Assembly: GCA_050259235.1 (NCBI GenBank)
Contig: JBLNAG010000006.1
Coordinates: 8,691 to 72,690, forward strand
DNA length: 64,000 nt
From: UBA5364 sp050259235
Lineage (GTDB): Bacteria > Bacillota_I > Bacilli_A > RF39 > UBA660
Direction: 5' to 3'
The position numbers were made by a program, and so were the translations under genes. Below, one piece after another: positions 8,796-15,414 of the stretch. How positions within the stretch are numbered: position 1 is the first letter of the stretch; each line of letters starts with the position of its first letter. Under the pieces are notes generated by a model. It saw only the letters and a list, made by a program, of their open reading frames with translations. It had not been told where the DNA came from and searched no databases.

Positions 8796-8981
8796 GTGGA
8801 AAAGAAAGACAAGACTATAGTTTGTAAAGATTGTGGAAGTGAATTCGTATTTACAGTTGGCGAACAAGAATTCTATGAAGAAAAAGGATTCGAAAATGAA
8901 CCAACTAGATGTAAAGCATGCCGTGATAAGAAAAAGGCTGAAAGAAATACTAGAAGACCTTTCAATAGAAACGAAAGATAG
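8796..8981 (+). CDS. Small zinc-ribbon protein (zf-trcl type)
   Basis: A 61-residue protein with two CxxC pairs (C10/C13 and C39/C42) framing GSEFVFTVGEQEFYEEKGF, the usual form of the short "probable zinc-ribbon" family of Firmicutes, followed by a basic tail (KKKAERNTRRPFNRNER). The function is unknown; the basic tail suggests nucleic-acid binding. The start is GTG with AAAGGAGG 7 bases upstream. It has an unusually long leader for this genome and a strong terminator, typical of a highly expressed small protein. Confidence 0.8.
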   Translation: MEKKDKTIVCKDCGSEFVFTVGEQEFYEEKGFENEPTRCKACRDKKKAERNTRRPFNRNER

Positions 8982-8982
8982 T

Positions 8983-9007
8983 AAAAAACTCGAAAGAGTT
9001 TTTTTTT
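8983..9007 (+). terminator. Terminator of small zinc-ribbon gene
   Basis: AAAAACTC-GAAA-GAGTTTTT hairpin with a GNRA-type tetraloop and long T-tract. Confidence 0.85.
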
Positions 9008-9010
9008 GTA

Positions 9011-9037
9011 AAAAAAAATACTTGTAAACAAGTATTT
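9011..9037 (-). terminator. Terminator of the cotJ operon
   Basis: AAATACTTG (9016-9024) pairs exactly with CAAGTATTT (9029-9037), followed on the minus strand by eight T. It overlaps the cotJC stop codon. Confidence 0.85.
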
Positions 9038-9593
9038 ATATTTTATTTTCTAAGTAATAATTTCTTAACTCTTTGAATCTTTGATAATGTATTATTTCTC
9101 TTTGTCTTAAGAATGATAATGGTGCTATAACATCTGGATCATTAGTAAAATCCATTAAATGTTCATAAACAGCTCTTGCTCTTTGTTCAGCAGCCATATC
9201 ACTTTCTAAGTCAGCTATATAATCCCCAGTTGTATCAATATATGCTGTGGTAAATGGAACTCCAGCCGCATCTTTAGGAAAGATATTGCTGTCATGACTG
9301 ATGAAGTTTGCTTCTAAACCAGCATTTCTTATGTCTTCAATAGTAGCCCCTTGCATTAATTGAAGGACCATAGAAGAGACTATTTCCATATGAGCCAATT
9401 CTTCTGTACCAATATCAGTTAATAGAGCTTTTCCTTTATCATCTGGCATAGTATATCTTTGATTAAGATAACGCAATGAAGCAGCTAATTCACCATCGGA
9501 ACCGCCGTATTGAGCCAAAAGAGCTTTAGCCATCTTTAAATCTTTATGTCTTATATTAACGGGGTATTGTAATTTTTTAACATATGTCCACAT
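9036..9593 (-). CDS. cotJC: Spore coat protein CotJC (manganese-catalase-like)
   Basis: A 185-residue ferritin-like four-helix protein starting MWTYVKKLQYPV, nearly the standard CotJC start. Metal-ligand type segments are visible: DIGTEELAHMEIV, ESDMAAEQRARAVYEHLMD and QREIIHYQRF. Known context: CotJC belongs to the inner spore coat, is made in the mother cell under SigE in Bacillus, and resembles Mn catalases. The start at 9593 was chosen over 9656 because AGGAGGT lies just upstream and the longer form adds unrelated sequence. It follows the CotJA-CotJB fusion by 10 bases in one operon. Confidence 0.93.
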   Translation of the reverse strand: MWTYVKKLQYPVNIRHKDLKMAKALLAQYGGSDGELAASLRYLNQRYTMPDDKGKALLTDIGTEELAHMEIVSSMVLQLMQGATIEDIRNAGLEANFISHDSNIFPKDAAGVPFTTAYIDTTGDYIADLESDMAAEQRARAVYEHLMDFTNDPDVIAPLSFLRQREIIHYQRFKELRNYYLENKI

Positions 9594-9603
9594 AATTAAC
9601 CTC

Positions 9604-10044
9604 CTATCTATTATTTTCCCAAGGCCATGGTTGCATATCCCAAGCCCAAGGAACATTTACTAGTGCATTACTATTTGCGCTTAATGGACCATATTTTTGT
9701 TCATATTGTCCAACAACTTTATTTTTTTCGCCTCGGTATTGATTAAATAATTCAATCATTTTTTTATCTTCAGGATATACATCTAAATATAAATTTAAAT
9801 CGTGAGCAGCAAATCCATAAGCATCAACGCCGGTTAACATTTCTGCTTGTTCATTCATTGGTCTAATTTCAAATGGAGCTTGTGTCTTATATCCATTATA
9901 TAAATTAGGGAACATATTACCTCTTATAAAGCCATTATATGGATCAAATAAATTAATTTTATTTTGATCTTGATCATACATTGGTTGATTATAATTGTTA
10001 TTTACATAGTTATAATAATCTTTTGTTTTGTTATAGTCGTTCAT
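9604..10044 (-). CDS. cotJB: CotJA-CotJB fusion spore coat protein
   Basis: A 146-residue protein. Residues 1-31 form an Asn/Tyr-rich lead; residues 32-70 (NLFDPYNGFIRGNMFPNLY... PFEIRPMNEQAEML) resemble CotJA; residues 74-146 (AAHDLNLYLDVYPEDKKMIELFNQY... KYGPL ... PWAWDMQPWPW) match CotJB including its Trp-rich tail. In Bacillus and most clostridia cotJA and cotJB are separate overlapping genes. CotJ proteins are mother-cell-made inner coat parts. The start at 10044 has GAGGAGGT upstream. Operon with cotJC. Confidence 0.88.
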   Translation of the reverse strand: MNDYNKTKDYYNYVNNNYNQPMYDQDQNKINLFDPYNGFIRGNMFPNLYNGYKTQAPFEIRPMNEQAEMLTGVDAYGFAAHDLNLYLDVYPEDKKMIELFNQYRGEKNKVVGQYEQKYGPLSANSNALVNVPWAWDMQPWPWENNR

Positions 10045-10054
10045 AATAACCTCC

Positions 10055-10093
10055 TCAGCGTATTTTATGATATTAGGCAAAACGCGTATGGGT
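10055..10093 (-). promoter_or_regulatory. Possible SigE-type promoter of the cotJ operon
   Basis: On the minus strand CATAAAAT (one change from SigE -10 CATACAAT) lies just before the ribosome binding site, with a CATACG stretch about 14 bases further upstream at the -35 position. SigE control of cotJ is known in Bacillus; the match here is only moderate. Confidence 0.3.
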
Positions 10094-10130
10094 AATTAAC
10101 CACTTAAATAATCTATTTTAAAAAAAGGAC

Positions 10131-10159
10131 TTGCCAAAATATAAAAAAATTGATACAAT
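10131..10159 (+). promoter_or_regulatory. SigA-type promoter of tRNA-His
   Basis: TTGCCA (10131-10136), 17-base spacer, TACAAT (10154-10159) with an extended TG. Transcription would start about 10 bases before the tRNA. Confidence 0.75.
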
Positions 10160-10175
10160 ACTAATACATTTACAT

Positions 10176-10252
10176 GGCGAATATGGTGAAGTGGTTAACA
10201 CATCGGATTGTGGTTCCGACACACGTGGGTTCGATCCCCACTATTCGCCCCA
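10176..10252 (+). tRNA. tRNA-His (GTG anticodon)
   Basis: A cloverleaf with acceptor GCGAATA/TATTCGC, anticodon loop TTGTGGT (anticodon GTG) and T-loop GGTTCGATCC. The gene encodes the extra G(-1) at 10176 opposite C73 (10249), the identity element for histidine, and the CCA end (10250-10252). It stands alone, with its own promoter and terminator. Confidence 0.96.
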
Positions 10253-10298
10253 ATAAAGAAATTAAGCGAATTCTAATGTGGAGTTCGTTTTTTTGTTT
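10247..10298 (+). repeat. tRNA-His 3' end plus terminator, intact copy of a direct repeat
   Basis: GCCCCAATAAAGA and the following hairpin region recur at 12763-12814 with roughly 80-85% identity by eye over about 50 bases. This copy belongs to the functional tRNA. It may be the left boundary of an integrated segment. Confidence 0.6.
10264..10294 (+). terminator. Terminator of tRNA-His
   Basis: CGAATTC pairs with GGAGTTCG (one G-T pair), followed by seven T. Confidence 0.8.
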
Positions 10299-10329
10299 AA
10301 ATATAGTATAATTAAATTAGGTGGTAGTT

Positions 10330-11127
10330 ATGAATACTGGAAATGAAAAAGCTCAAAGTAATTTAAGACATATTGTTGATACTGCAATGGGATATTATTT
10401 TTCTCCAATAGAGTCAATATTATATTTTTATGATGTAGTCAAAACAAGAAAATTTGCAAATTCTAATAAAAGAAGCAGTGTAGAAGAATTATTACTAAAT
10501 GATGAAGAAGATATAATTTGTCAGGGTTATGTTGCATTGTTAAAAACATTTCTAACCGAAATTGGTATTTTATGTACTGAAGATTATATAATCGCTAATA
10601 ATAGAGATGATATTGACAATGTAAAAACATATGAAAATCATGTTCGTCTTTTAATAAGAGTTGTTGATGACAATTATGGAATAAATGGTATATATGCATT
10701 CGATCCGTCCTATGACTCAAATATTTCCAATAATAGAGGGATATCCTCTTATAAATTTTTTGGGACTTTGCCAAGCAAATCAGATGATAGCAGGAAAAAT
10801 ATAAATAGTAATTTGATTGAATTTATATACGAGAGAATTGATGTAGATACAAATAAAAATAAATTGTTTAAAAAGGATTTAGAGAAGTTTAAAAAACTTG
10901 TACCAGAAATTCAAGATGAATCAATAGATTCTAGAGATTATATTATTGAGAAATTATCAACAAATATTAATATTGAACAATTAATGAAAATTATAAGTAG
11001 AGTAAAAGAATCTATAAATGAAGCACAAGAAATACCGAGAATTATTAATCAATTGAAAATGGATTTTTTCGAAAGAGAAGAAATATATAATAGCTCAGTT
11101 GTTACTGAAGGAAAGCGAATCATTTAG
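10330..11127 (+). CDS. Transglutaminase-like fold protein
   Basis: A 265-residue protein. C64 (IICQGYVALLKTFLTEIGI), H104 (YENHVRLLI) and D125 (GIYAFDPSYD) have the order and spacing of a transglutaminase/papain-like Cys-His-Asp triad, and aromatic and Gly residues around them fit the fold. The last 90 residues are charged and helical. The substrate is unknown; such proteins can be peptidases or cross-linkers. ATG at 10330 is preferred over the GTG at 10321 because AGGTGG (10319-10324) would overlap the latter. It is the first of two accessory genes behind the tRNA-His, possibly on an integrated segment. Confidence 0.65.
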   Translation: MNTGNEKAQSNLRHIVDTAMGYYFSPIESILYFYDVVKTRKFANSNKRSSVEELLLNDEEDIICQGYVALLKTFLTEIGILCTEDYIIANNRDDIDNVKTYENHVRLLIRVVDDNYGINGIYAFDPSYDSNISNNRGISSYKFFGTLPSKSDDSRKNINSNLIEFIYERIDVDTNKNKLFKKDLEKFKKLVPEIQDESIDSRDYIIEKLSTNINIEQLMKIISRVKESINEAQEIPRIINQLKMDFFEREEIYNSSVVTEGKRII

Positions 11128-11166
11128 TTAAAATAGTTTAAAATGTTTTGTGCCCATTGGAATATT

Positions 11167-11217
11167 GCCCCAGTATTATGTAAAAATAGAACACTTTATT
11201 AAATAGGTGTTCTTTTA
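11167..11217 (+). terminator. Terminator preceded by a GCCCCA tRNA-end-like motif
   Basis: AGAACAC (11188-11194) pairs with GTGTTCT (11207-11213), followed by TTTATTT. GCCCCA at 11167-11172 recalls the tRNA-His 3' end. The rest of 11128-11370 is AT-rich with no gene I can support. Confidence 0.65.
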
Positions 11218-11370
11218 TTTAAATCTGTAGATTTTAATATTGTATAGAACATGCCTATATATGATAATTGACGAATCATATATATTTAATGATTTGTATC
11301 TAATGCAAAAATATCGATAAAGTCTTATACTTTAAATCAAATAAAAGAAATAATTATTATATAGTGAAAA

Positions 11371-11398
11371 TTGCAACATTACCATTATATGGTATAAT
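11371..11398 (+). promoter_or_regulatory. Promoter with inverted repeat upstream of the SIR2-like gene
   Basis: TTGCAA (11371-11376), 16-base spacer and extended -10 TGGTATAAT (-10 at 11393-11398). The spacer contains TACCAT-TAT-ATGGTA, an inverted repeat resembling the palindrome before prs at 46380. Confidence 0.65.
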
Positions 11399-11418
11399 AA
11401 TAATGGAAGAGGTGAACT

Positions 11419-12582
11419 ATGAAATTTCCTTATGTTGTTTGTGAATTAAATAAAAATGAGATAGAGGCATTTGAAAAATACTATCAAAAAAATGGTAAGT
11501 TTGATTTTGAAGGAGTATGGTTTAGAGATCAACGCGAGGTTAATAAACAAAATTCTGGGTGGAAAAATGAATCGGATAATAGAAGAAAAGTAATACATTT
11601 TTATGATACATACAAAATTATTAACAATAATCTTGTTATTAGTGATTCTTATTTATATGTTAGTGAAAGATTACCTATATCAGAAATGAATCGATATCTT
11701 TCAAAAATTGTAAATGAATTGGAAAATAATTATTCTAAAAAAGATGATACATATTACAAAGATGATTTAGAAATAACTATTAATAAATATGATAAGCACC
11801 CAATCGATGAAAATTATATTGATAATTATGAAACAGTAGATATTACAATTAAAACAAAAAATAATAATTGTGATCACTTATATGATAAGTTATGGAAATT
11901 AAGTGTTAAAGGCGTAAGAGAAAAGGATAAGAGAGGGAATCCTACTTATATTAATGATATTACTGGATTAAAAGAATATTTACCTGCTCAAATAGAATTA
12001 GGTTGTGGACCATCTATTGAAGCTGGTATTCCACCACTTTATTTTTTGCATGAAGTATATAAAGTTCAAAGACATGAAGATGGGTCATTTTATTTTGGTG
12101 ATTCTGATGATTTAATATATCAAGTTATTAATGACACCCCTAAAAGGTTTAAATTATTCTCAAATATGATTATGCAGTGTTTAAAAGCTAAACCAACTTG
12201 CTTTCATGAAACTATTAAAAATATGTACCAAAAAGAATTATTTATTGGTAGATTATTAAATAATAATTTTGATCGTTTACCCAGTAGAATTGGTATAGAA
12301 GAAAAAATATTAAGAATATATAATATCGAAACTTATTTTCCTACAATTGAATTTGATGAAAGAGCAAAATCATTAATATGTATAGGCACACATGCGGATA
12401 GGAGAAGAGTTCAAAAACAAGCACGTGAAAAAGGTTTGAAAATAATATATGTTGATTGTGAAGGCTTTTACAATAATGGACAATTTGAAAATTATTTAAT
12501 TGAAGGTGCACAAGAAAATGACCTTATTCTAAAAATAACAGCTACCGAGTTTGCTAAATTATTGGGGGAAAAATTTTTATAA
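11419..12582 (+). CDS. Divergent SIR2-like (NAD-binding Rossmann) protein
   Basis: A 387-residue protein. The N-terminal 190 residues are charged and unrecognised. GCGPSIEAGIPPL at 195-207 has the form of the sirtuin NAD loop GAGxSxxSGIP, and SLICIGTHADRRRVQKQAREKG followed by IIYVD (about 318-345) has the form of the later sirtuin nucleotide segment. The catalytic His and Asn-Asp pair of true sirtuins are not clearly identified. SIR2-like domains occur in deacylases and in NAD-depleting phage-defence effectors; the position behind a tRNA, between repeat copies, makes an accessory role plausible but unproven. GAGGTGAA precedes the ATG. Confidence 0.55.
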   Translation: MKFPYVVCELNKNEIEAFEKYYQKNGKFDFEGVWFRDQREVNKQNSGWKNESDNRRKVIHFYDTYKIINNNLVISDSYLYVSERLPISEMNRYLSKIVNELENNYSKKDDTYYKDDLEITINKYDKHPIDENYIDNYETVDITIKTKNNNCDHLYDKLWKLSVKGVREKDKRGNPTYINDITGLKEYLPAQIELGCGPSIEAGIPPLYFLHEVYKVQRHEDGSFYFGDSDDLIYQVINDTPKRFKLFSNMIMQCLKAKPTCFHETIKNMYQKELFIGRLLNNNFDRLPSRIGIEEKILRIYNIETYFPTIEFDERAKSLICIGTHADRRRVQKQAREKGLKIIYVDCEGFYNNGQFENYLIEGAQENDLILKITATEFAKLLGEKFL

Positions 12583-12583
12583 A

Positions 12584-12612
12584 AAAAGAGAAATGATTAA
12601 TCAATTCTTTTA
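12584..12612 (+). terminator. Terminator of the SIR2-like gene
   Basis: AAGAGAA pairs with TTCTTTT around an inner TGATTAATCA palindrome. The T-run is short. Confidence 0.6.
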
Positions 12613-12627
12613 ATACGTGTCCAAAAG

Positions 12628-12808
12628 AGGCAATAAATTCACCAGTTAAACTGGTGTGAATAGGAAAACCAAAGGTTGAATTAAATCAATATTTTGAAAA
12701 GGAGTTTCAAGATTAATGTAAAATAGAGAATAAACAAAAGGTTTAATGCCTGTTGTAAGGTTGCCCCAATAAAGAGATGAAACGAATTTCAATATGGAAT
12801 TTGTTTTT
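12628..12808 (+). ncRNA. Candidate structured RNA in the 12.6-12.8 kb gap
   Basis: The ends AGGCAATAAA (12628-12637) and TTTAATGCCT (12742-12751) pair over 10 positions with one mismatch. Inside are CACCAG/CTGGTG (12640-12656), AACC/GGTT (12667-12677, alternative TTGA/TCAA) and TTGAAA/TTTCAA (12694-12710) with AGGAG in its loop. A terminator follows at 12781. A start-stop pair ATGTAA sits at 12716-12721. No known RNA family was recognised and no clear promoter is seen. Confidence 0.4.
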
Positions 12809-12814
12809 TATTTT
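12763..12814 (+). repeat. Decayed copy of the tRNA-His 3' end and terminator
   Basis: GCCCCAATAAAGA is identical to the end of tRNA-His and its flank. The hairpin that follows differs from the 10264 terminator mostly by changes that keep pairing. It could be the right boundary (attR-like) of a segment inserted at the tRNA, or the relic of a tandem duplication. Confidence 0.5.
12782..12808 (+). terminator. Terminator in the second repeat copy
   Basis: ACGAATTTC pairs with GGAATTTGT (two G-T pairs), followed by six T. Confidence 0.7.
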
Positions 12815-12843
12815 AATATAGTAATAATATAGTAATTCCATAA

Positions 12844-12877
12844 AAGGTCTATAGCTCAAGTTATAGATCTTTTTTTA
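12844..12877 (+). terminator. Second terminator upstream of asd
   Basis: GGTCTATA pairs with TATAGATC around a GCTCAAGT loop, followed by seven T. It lies 117 bases before asd. Between it and asd I see no riboswitch fold. Confidence 0.7.
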
Positions 12878-12993
12878 TGCATAATATTAATTAAAAAATG
12901 GTAGATGAAAATGTTTAAACTGATCGACATAATTTTAATCTCCATAGTACTATTTCCTATAACTTTAATATATTAAATAGGAGGAGGTTAAAA

Positions 12994-13995
12994 ATGAAAA
13001 ATTATAATATAGCAATAGTAGGAGCAACAGGTTTAGTGGGAAGAAAGTTAATTGAATTATTATTTGAATATAATATTCCTATTAATAATTTATATTTATA
13101 TGCATCAAGTAAAAGTGCCAATAAGACAATAGAAATTGATAATAAACAATATATAATTATGGAATTAAATGAAGAAAATATTAAGGAAGATATTGATTTT
13201 GTAATTGCTTCAGCTGGCAGTGATGTGTCTCAAAAATATGCTTCGAAATTCCTTGAAAAAGGGGCTTATTATATAGATAATTCCAGTGCTTTTAGAATGA
13301 ATGAAGATGTTCCATTAATAGTACCAAGTGTCAATTTTAAGAAAATTAAGAATGCCAAATTAATTTCTAATCCCAATTGTTCTACTATTCAATCTGTAAT
13401 TCCTTTAAAAATATTAGATGATCTATATAGCATAAAAAGAATTGTTTATAATACATATCAAGCAGTGAGCGGTAGTGGACAAAAAGGCATTTTAGACTAT
13501 GAAAGAACAAGAAGTGGTTTAGAACCAGCTTTCTATCCATATTCCATTAATGATAACTGTATTCCCCATATTGATAATTTTTTAGATAACGGATATACAA
13601 AAGAAGAAATGAAAATGATTAATGAAACCAAAAAAATATTAGACAAAGATATCTTAATAACTGCAACCTGTGTTCGAATTCCTATTAAAAATAGTCATGC
13701 AGTAAGTATAAATGTTGAATTAGAAAAAGAATTTGATATTGAAGAGATAAAGAGAAAATTTAAAAAAAGTTCAGATATTGTCTTGTATGATGATCCGATA
13801 AATAATATTTATCCATTGGAACAAATCACCAATGATCAAGATAAAGTTTACGTTGGAAGAATTAGAAAAGATGAATCTCTTAAAAACACGTTAAATTTGT
13901 GGTGTGTTGCTGATAATATAAGAATAGGAGCAGCTAGTAATGCTATTCAAATATTAAAATGTATTATTGCAGGCAAAAGTGAGGGCTTTAAATGA
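12994..13995 (+). CDS. asd: Aspartate-semialdehyde dehydrogenase
   Basis: A 333-residue enzyme converting aspartyl phosphate to aspartate semialdehyde with NADPH. The N-terminal Rossmann loop GATGLVGRKLIELL, active-site C129 in SNPNCST, YQAVSGSGQKG and the C-terminal RIGAASNAIQIL are all present and the length is normal. AGGAGGAGG precedes the ATG. It is the first gene of asd-dpaA-dpaB-dapG-dapA, overlapping dpaA by 4 bases (ATGA). In Bacillus subtilis the equivalent genes (order spoVFA-spoVFB-asd-dapG-dapA) are transcribed in the mother cell by SigK to feed dipicolinate synthesis; the same role is inferred here. Confidence 0.96.
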   Translation: MKNYNIAIVGATGLVGRKLIELLFEYNIPINNLYLYASSKSANKTIEIDNKQYIIMELNEENIKEDIDFVIASAGSDVSQKYASKFLEKGAYYIDNSSAFRMNEDVPLIVPSVNFKKIKNAKLISNPNCSTIQSVIPLKILDDLYSIKRIVYNTYQAVSGSGQKGILDYERTRSGLEPAFYPYSINDNCIPHIDNFLDNGYTKEEMKMINETKKILDKDILITATCVRIPIKNSHAVSINVELEKEFDIEEIKRKFKKSSDIVLYDDPINNIYPLEQITNDQDKVYVGRIRKDESLKNTLNLWCVADNIRIGAASNAIQILKCIIAGKSEGFK

Positions 13996-14846
13996 AAAAA
14001 ATATTAATAATTGGAGGAGATATTAGATATCTATATTTAATAGAAAAATTAAGGGAACATAATTTTGATATTGATGTATTAGGTTATGAAAAAACTAGTT
14101 ATTCAATGCTAAATGTTAATAAAATAACGTTAGATGAATTAAATATAAATAATTATGATTTTATATTCTTACCAGTATCTAGTATTGATAATGAAGGTAA
14201 TATTAAAGCCGAATTCAGTGATAAGGAAATTAATTTATCTAAAGTTAATTTTAACATTTTAAAAGAAAAAGCTTATATTATAGCAGGTATAAAAACAAAA
14301 TTTATGGAAGAATTAAATATTAAAAATGTAATTTATTTTATGGAAGATGATGATATAGCAATATATAATTCTGTGGCTACTGCTGAAGGCGTGATTATGA
14401 AAATAATAGAAAATACAAATTATACTATATATGGCTCTAATATTTTAGTGTTAGGATACGGAAGATGTGGCGAAACAATTTCTCGTTATTTAAAAAGTTT
14501 AGGGGCTAGAGTATCAGTTCTAGTTCGAGATAATAAAAATTATGCTAAAGCTGAGATACTTGGATATAACCCATATAAAATAGCTGAATTAGATAATCAT
14601 TTAGGAGAGTTTAATGTAATTATAAATACTATTCCAAATTTGATTTTAGATAAAGAAAAAATTAATTTAATAGATTCTAATGCATATCTTTTAGATATTG
14701 CATCAACTAATGGCTTTGATATGGAATATGCTATAAAAAATGGTATTAAGATTGAAAAATTTATGAGTATACCTGCAGTTATTGCACCGGCATCAGCTGC
14801 ACCAATTATTTTTGATAAGATAAGTGAGGTGATTTTTAATGACTAA
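13992..14846 (+). CDS. dpaA: Dipicolinate synthase subunit A (SpoVFA)
   Basis: A 284-residue NAD(P)-binding protein with an N-terminal DpaA domain (KILIIGGDIRYLYLIEKL) and a second Rossmann domain starting ILVLGYGRCGETISRYLKSLGA (about 153), then the PAVIAPASAAPII end typical of the family. With DpaB it oxidises the dihydrodipicolinate-level intermediate to dipicolinic acid in the mother cell; the product with Ca2+ fills the spore core. It overlaps asd by 4 bases and dpaB by 8 bases, indicating translational coupling. Confidence 0.95.
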   Translation: MKKILIIGGDIRYLYLIEKLREHNFDIDVLGYEKTSYSMLNVNKITLDELNINNYDFIFLPVSSIDNEGNIKAEFSDKEINLSKVNFNILKEKAYIIAGIKTKFMEELNIKNVIYFMEDDDIAIYNSVATAEGVIMKIIENTNYTIYGSNILVLGYGRCGETISRYLKSLGARVSVLVRDNKNYAKAEILGYNPYKIAELDNHLGEFNVIINTIPNLILDKEKINLIDSNAYLLDIASTNGFDMEYAIKNGIKIEKFMSIPAVIAPASAAPIIFDKISEVIFND

Positions 14847-15414
14847 GATAGGTTTTGGGATAACTGGATCATTTTGTGTGTTTGAAAAAGTATTAATAGG
14901 TTTAAAAGAATTAGTTGATAATGGGTATGACGTATATCCTGTTGTTACTTTTAATACTAATGATATTAGTACTCGTTTTGGCAGCAATGAAGAATTTATT
15001 AAGAATGTTGAAGAAATAACTGGCAAAAAAGTCGTAAATACAATAGAAGGTGCAGAAGCATTTGGTTCACAAAATAAAATGGATGCCTTTATAGTAATGC
15101 CAGCCACAGGTAATTTTATAGGTAAAATAGCTAATGGAATTACTGATAATCCTGTTTTAATGGCATCTAAAGCAACACTTAGAAATAATAAATCATTACT
15201 AATAGGAATTTCTAGCAATGATTCCTTAGGATTAAATGGTGTTAATATTATGAAATTGTATAATACCAAAAATGTTTTCCTTATTCCATTTTCACAAGAT
15301 GATTATAAAAACAAGCCAAATTCACTAATAAGTCATTTTGATTTATTATTAGAATCTTTAAAGATGGCTTTAAATAAAGAACAATTACAGCCAATAATGA
15401 GAGAAAAAAAATAA
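14839..15414 (+). CDS. dpaB: Dipicolinate synthase subunit B (SpoVFB)
   Basis: A 191-residue flavoprotein-like subunit with the family-typical start IGFGITGSFCVFEK, the motif MPATGNFIGKIANGITDNPVLMASKATLRN and the C-terminal FSQDD segment. It resembles the flavin-dependent decarboxylase fold (UbiX/Dfp-like) and completes the DPA synthase with DpaA. GAGGTGAT within the end of dpaA serves as ribosome binding site. The stop codon shares a base with the ATG of dapG (TAATG). Confidence 0.95.
   Translation: MTKIGFGITGSFCVFEKVLIGLKELVDNGYDVYPVVTFNTNDISTRFGSNEEFIKNVEEITGKKVVNTIEGAEAFGSQNKMDAFIVMPATGNFIGKIANGITDNPVLMASKATLRNNKSLLIGISSNDSLGLNGVNIMKLYNTKNVFLIPFSQDDYKNKPNSLISHFDLLLESLKMALNKEQLQPIMREKK

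Noticed and set aside
12844..12993. Lysine riboswitch upstream of asd
   Set aside because: None of the conserved L-box segments is present, and only a short terminator is seen. The operon is for dipicolinate, not lysine supply.
14793..15269. 158-codon minus-strand frame
   Set aside because: Antisense shadow of dpaB.
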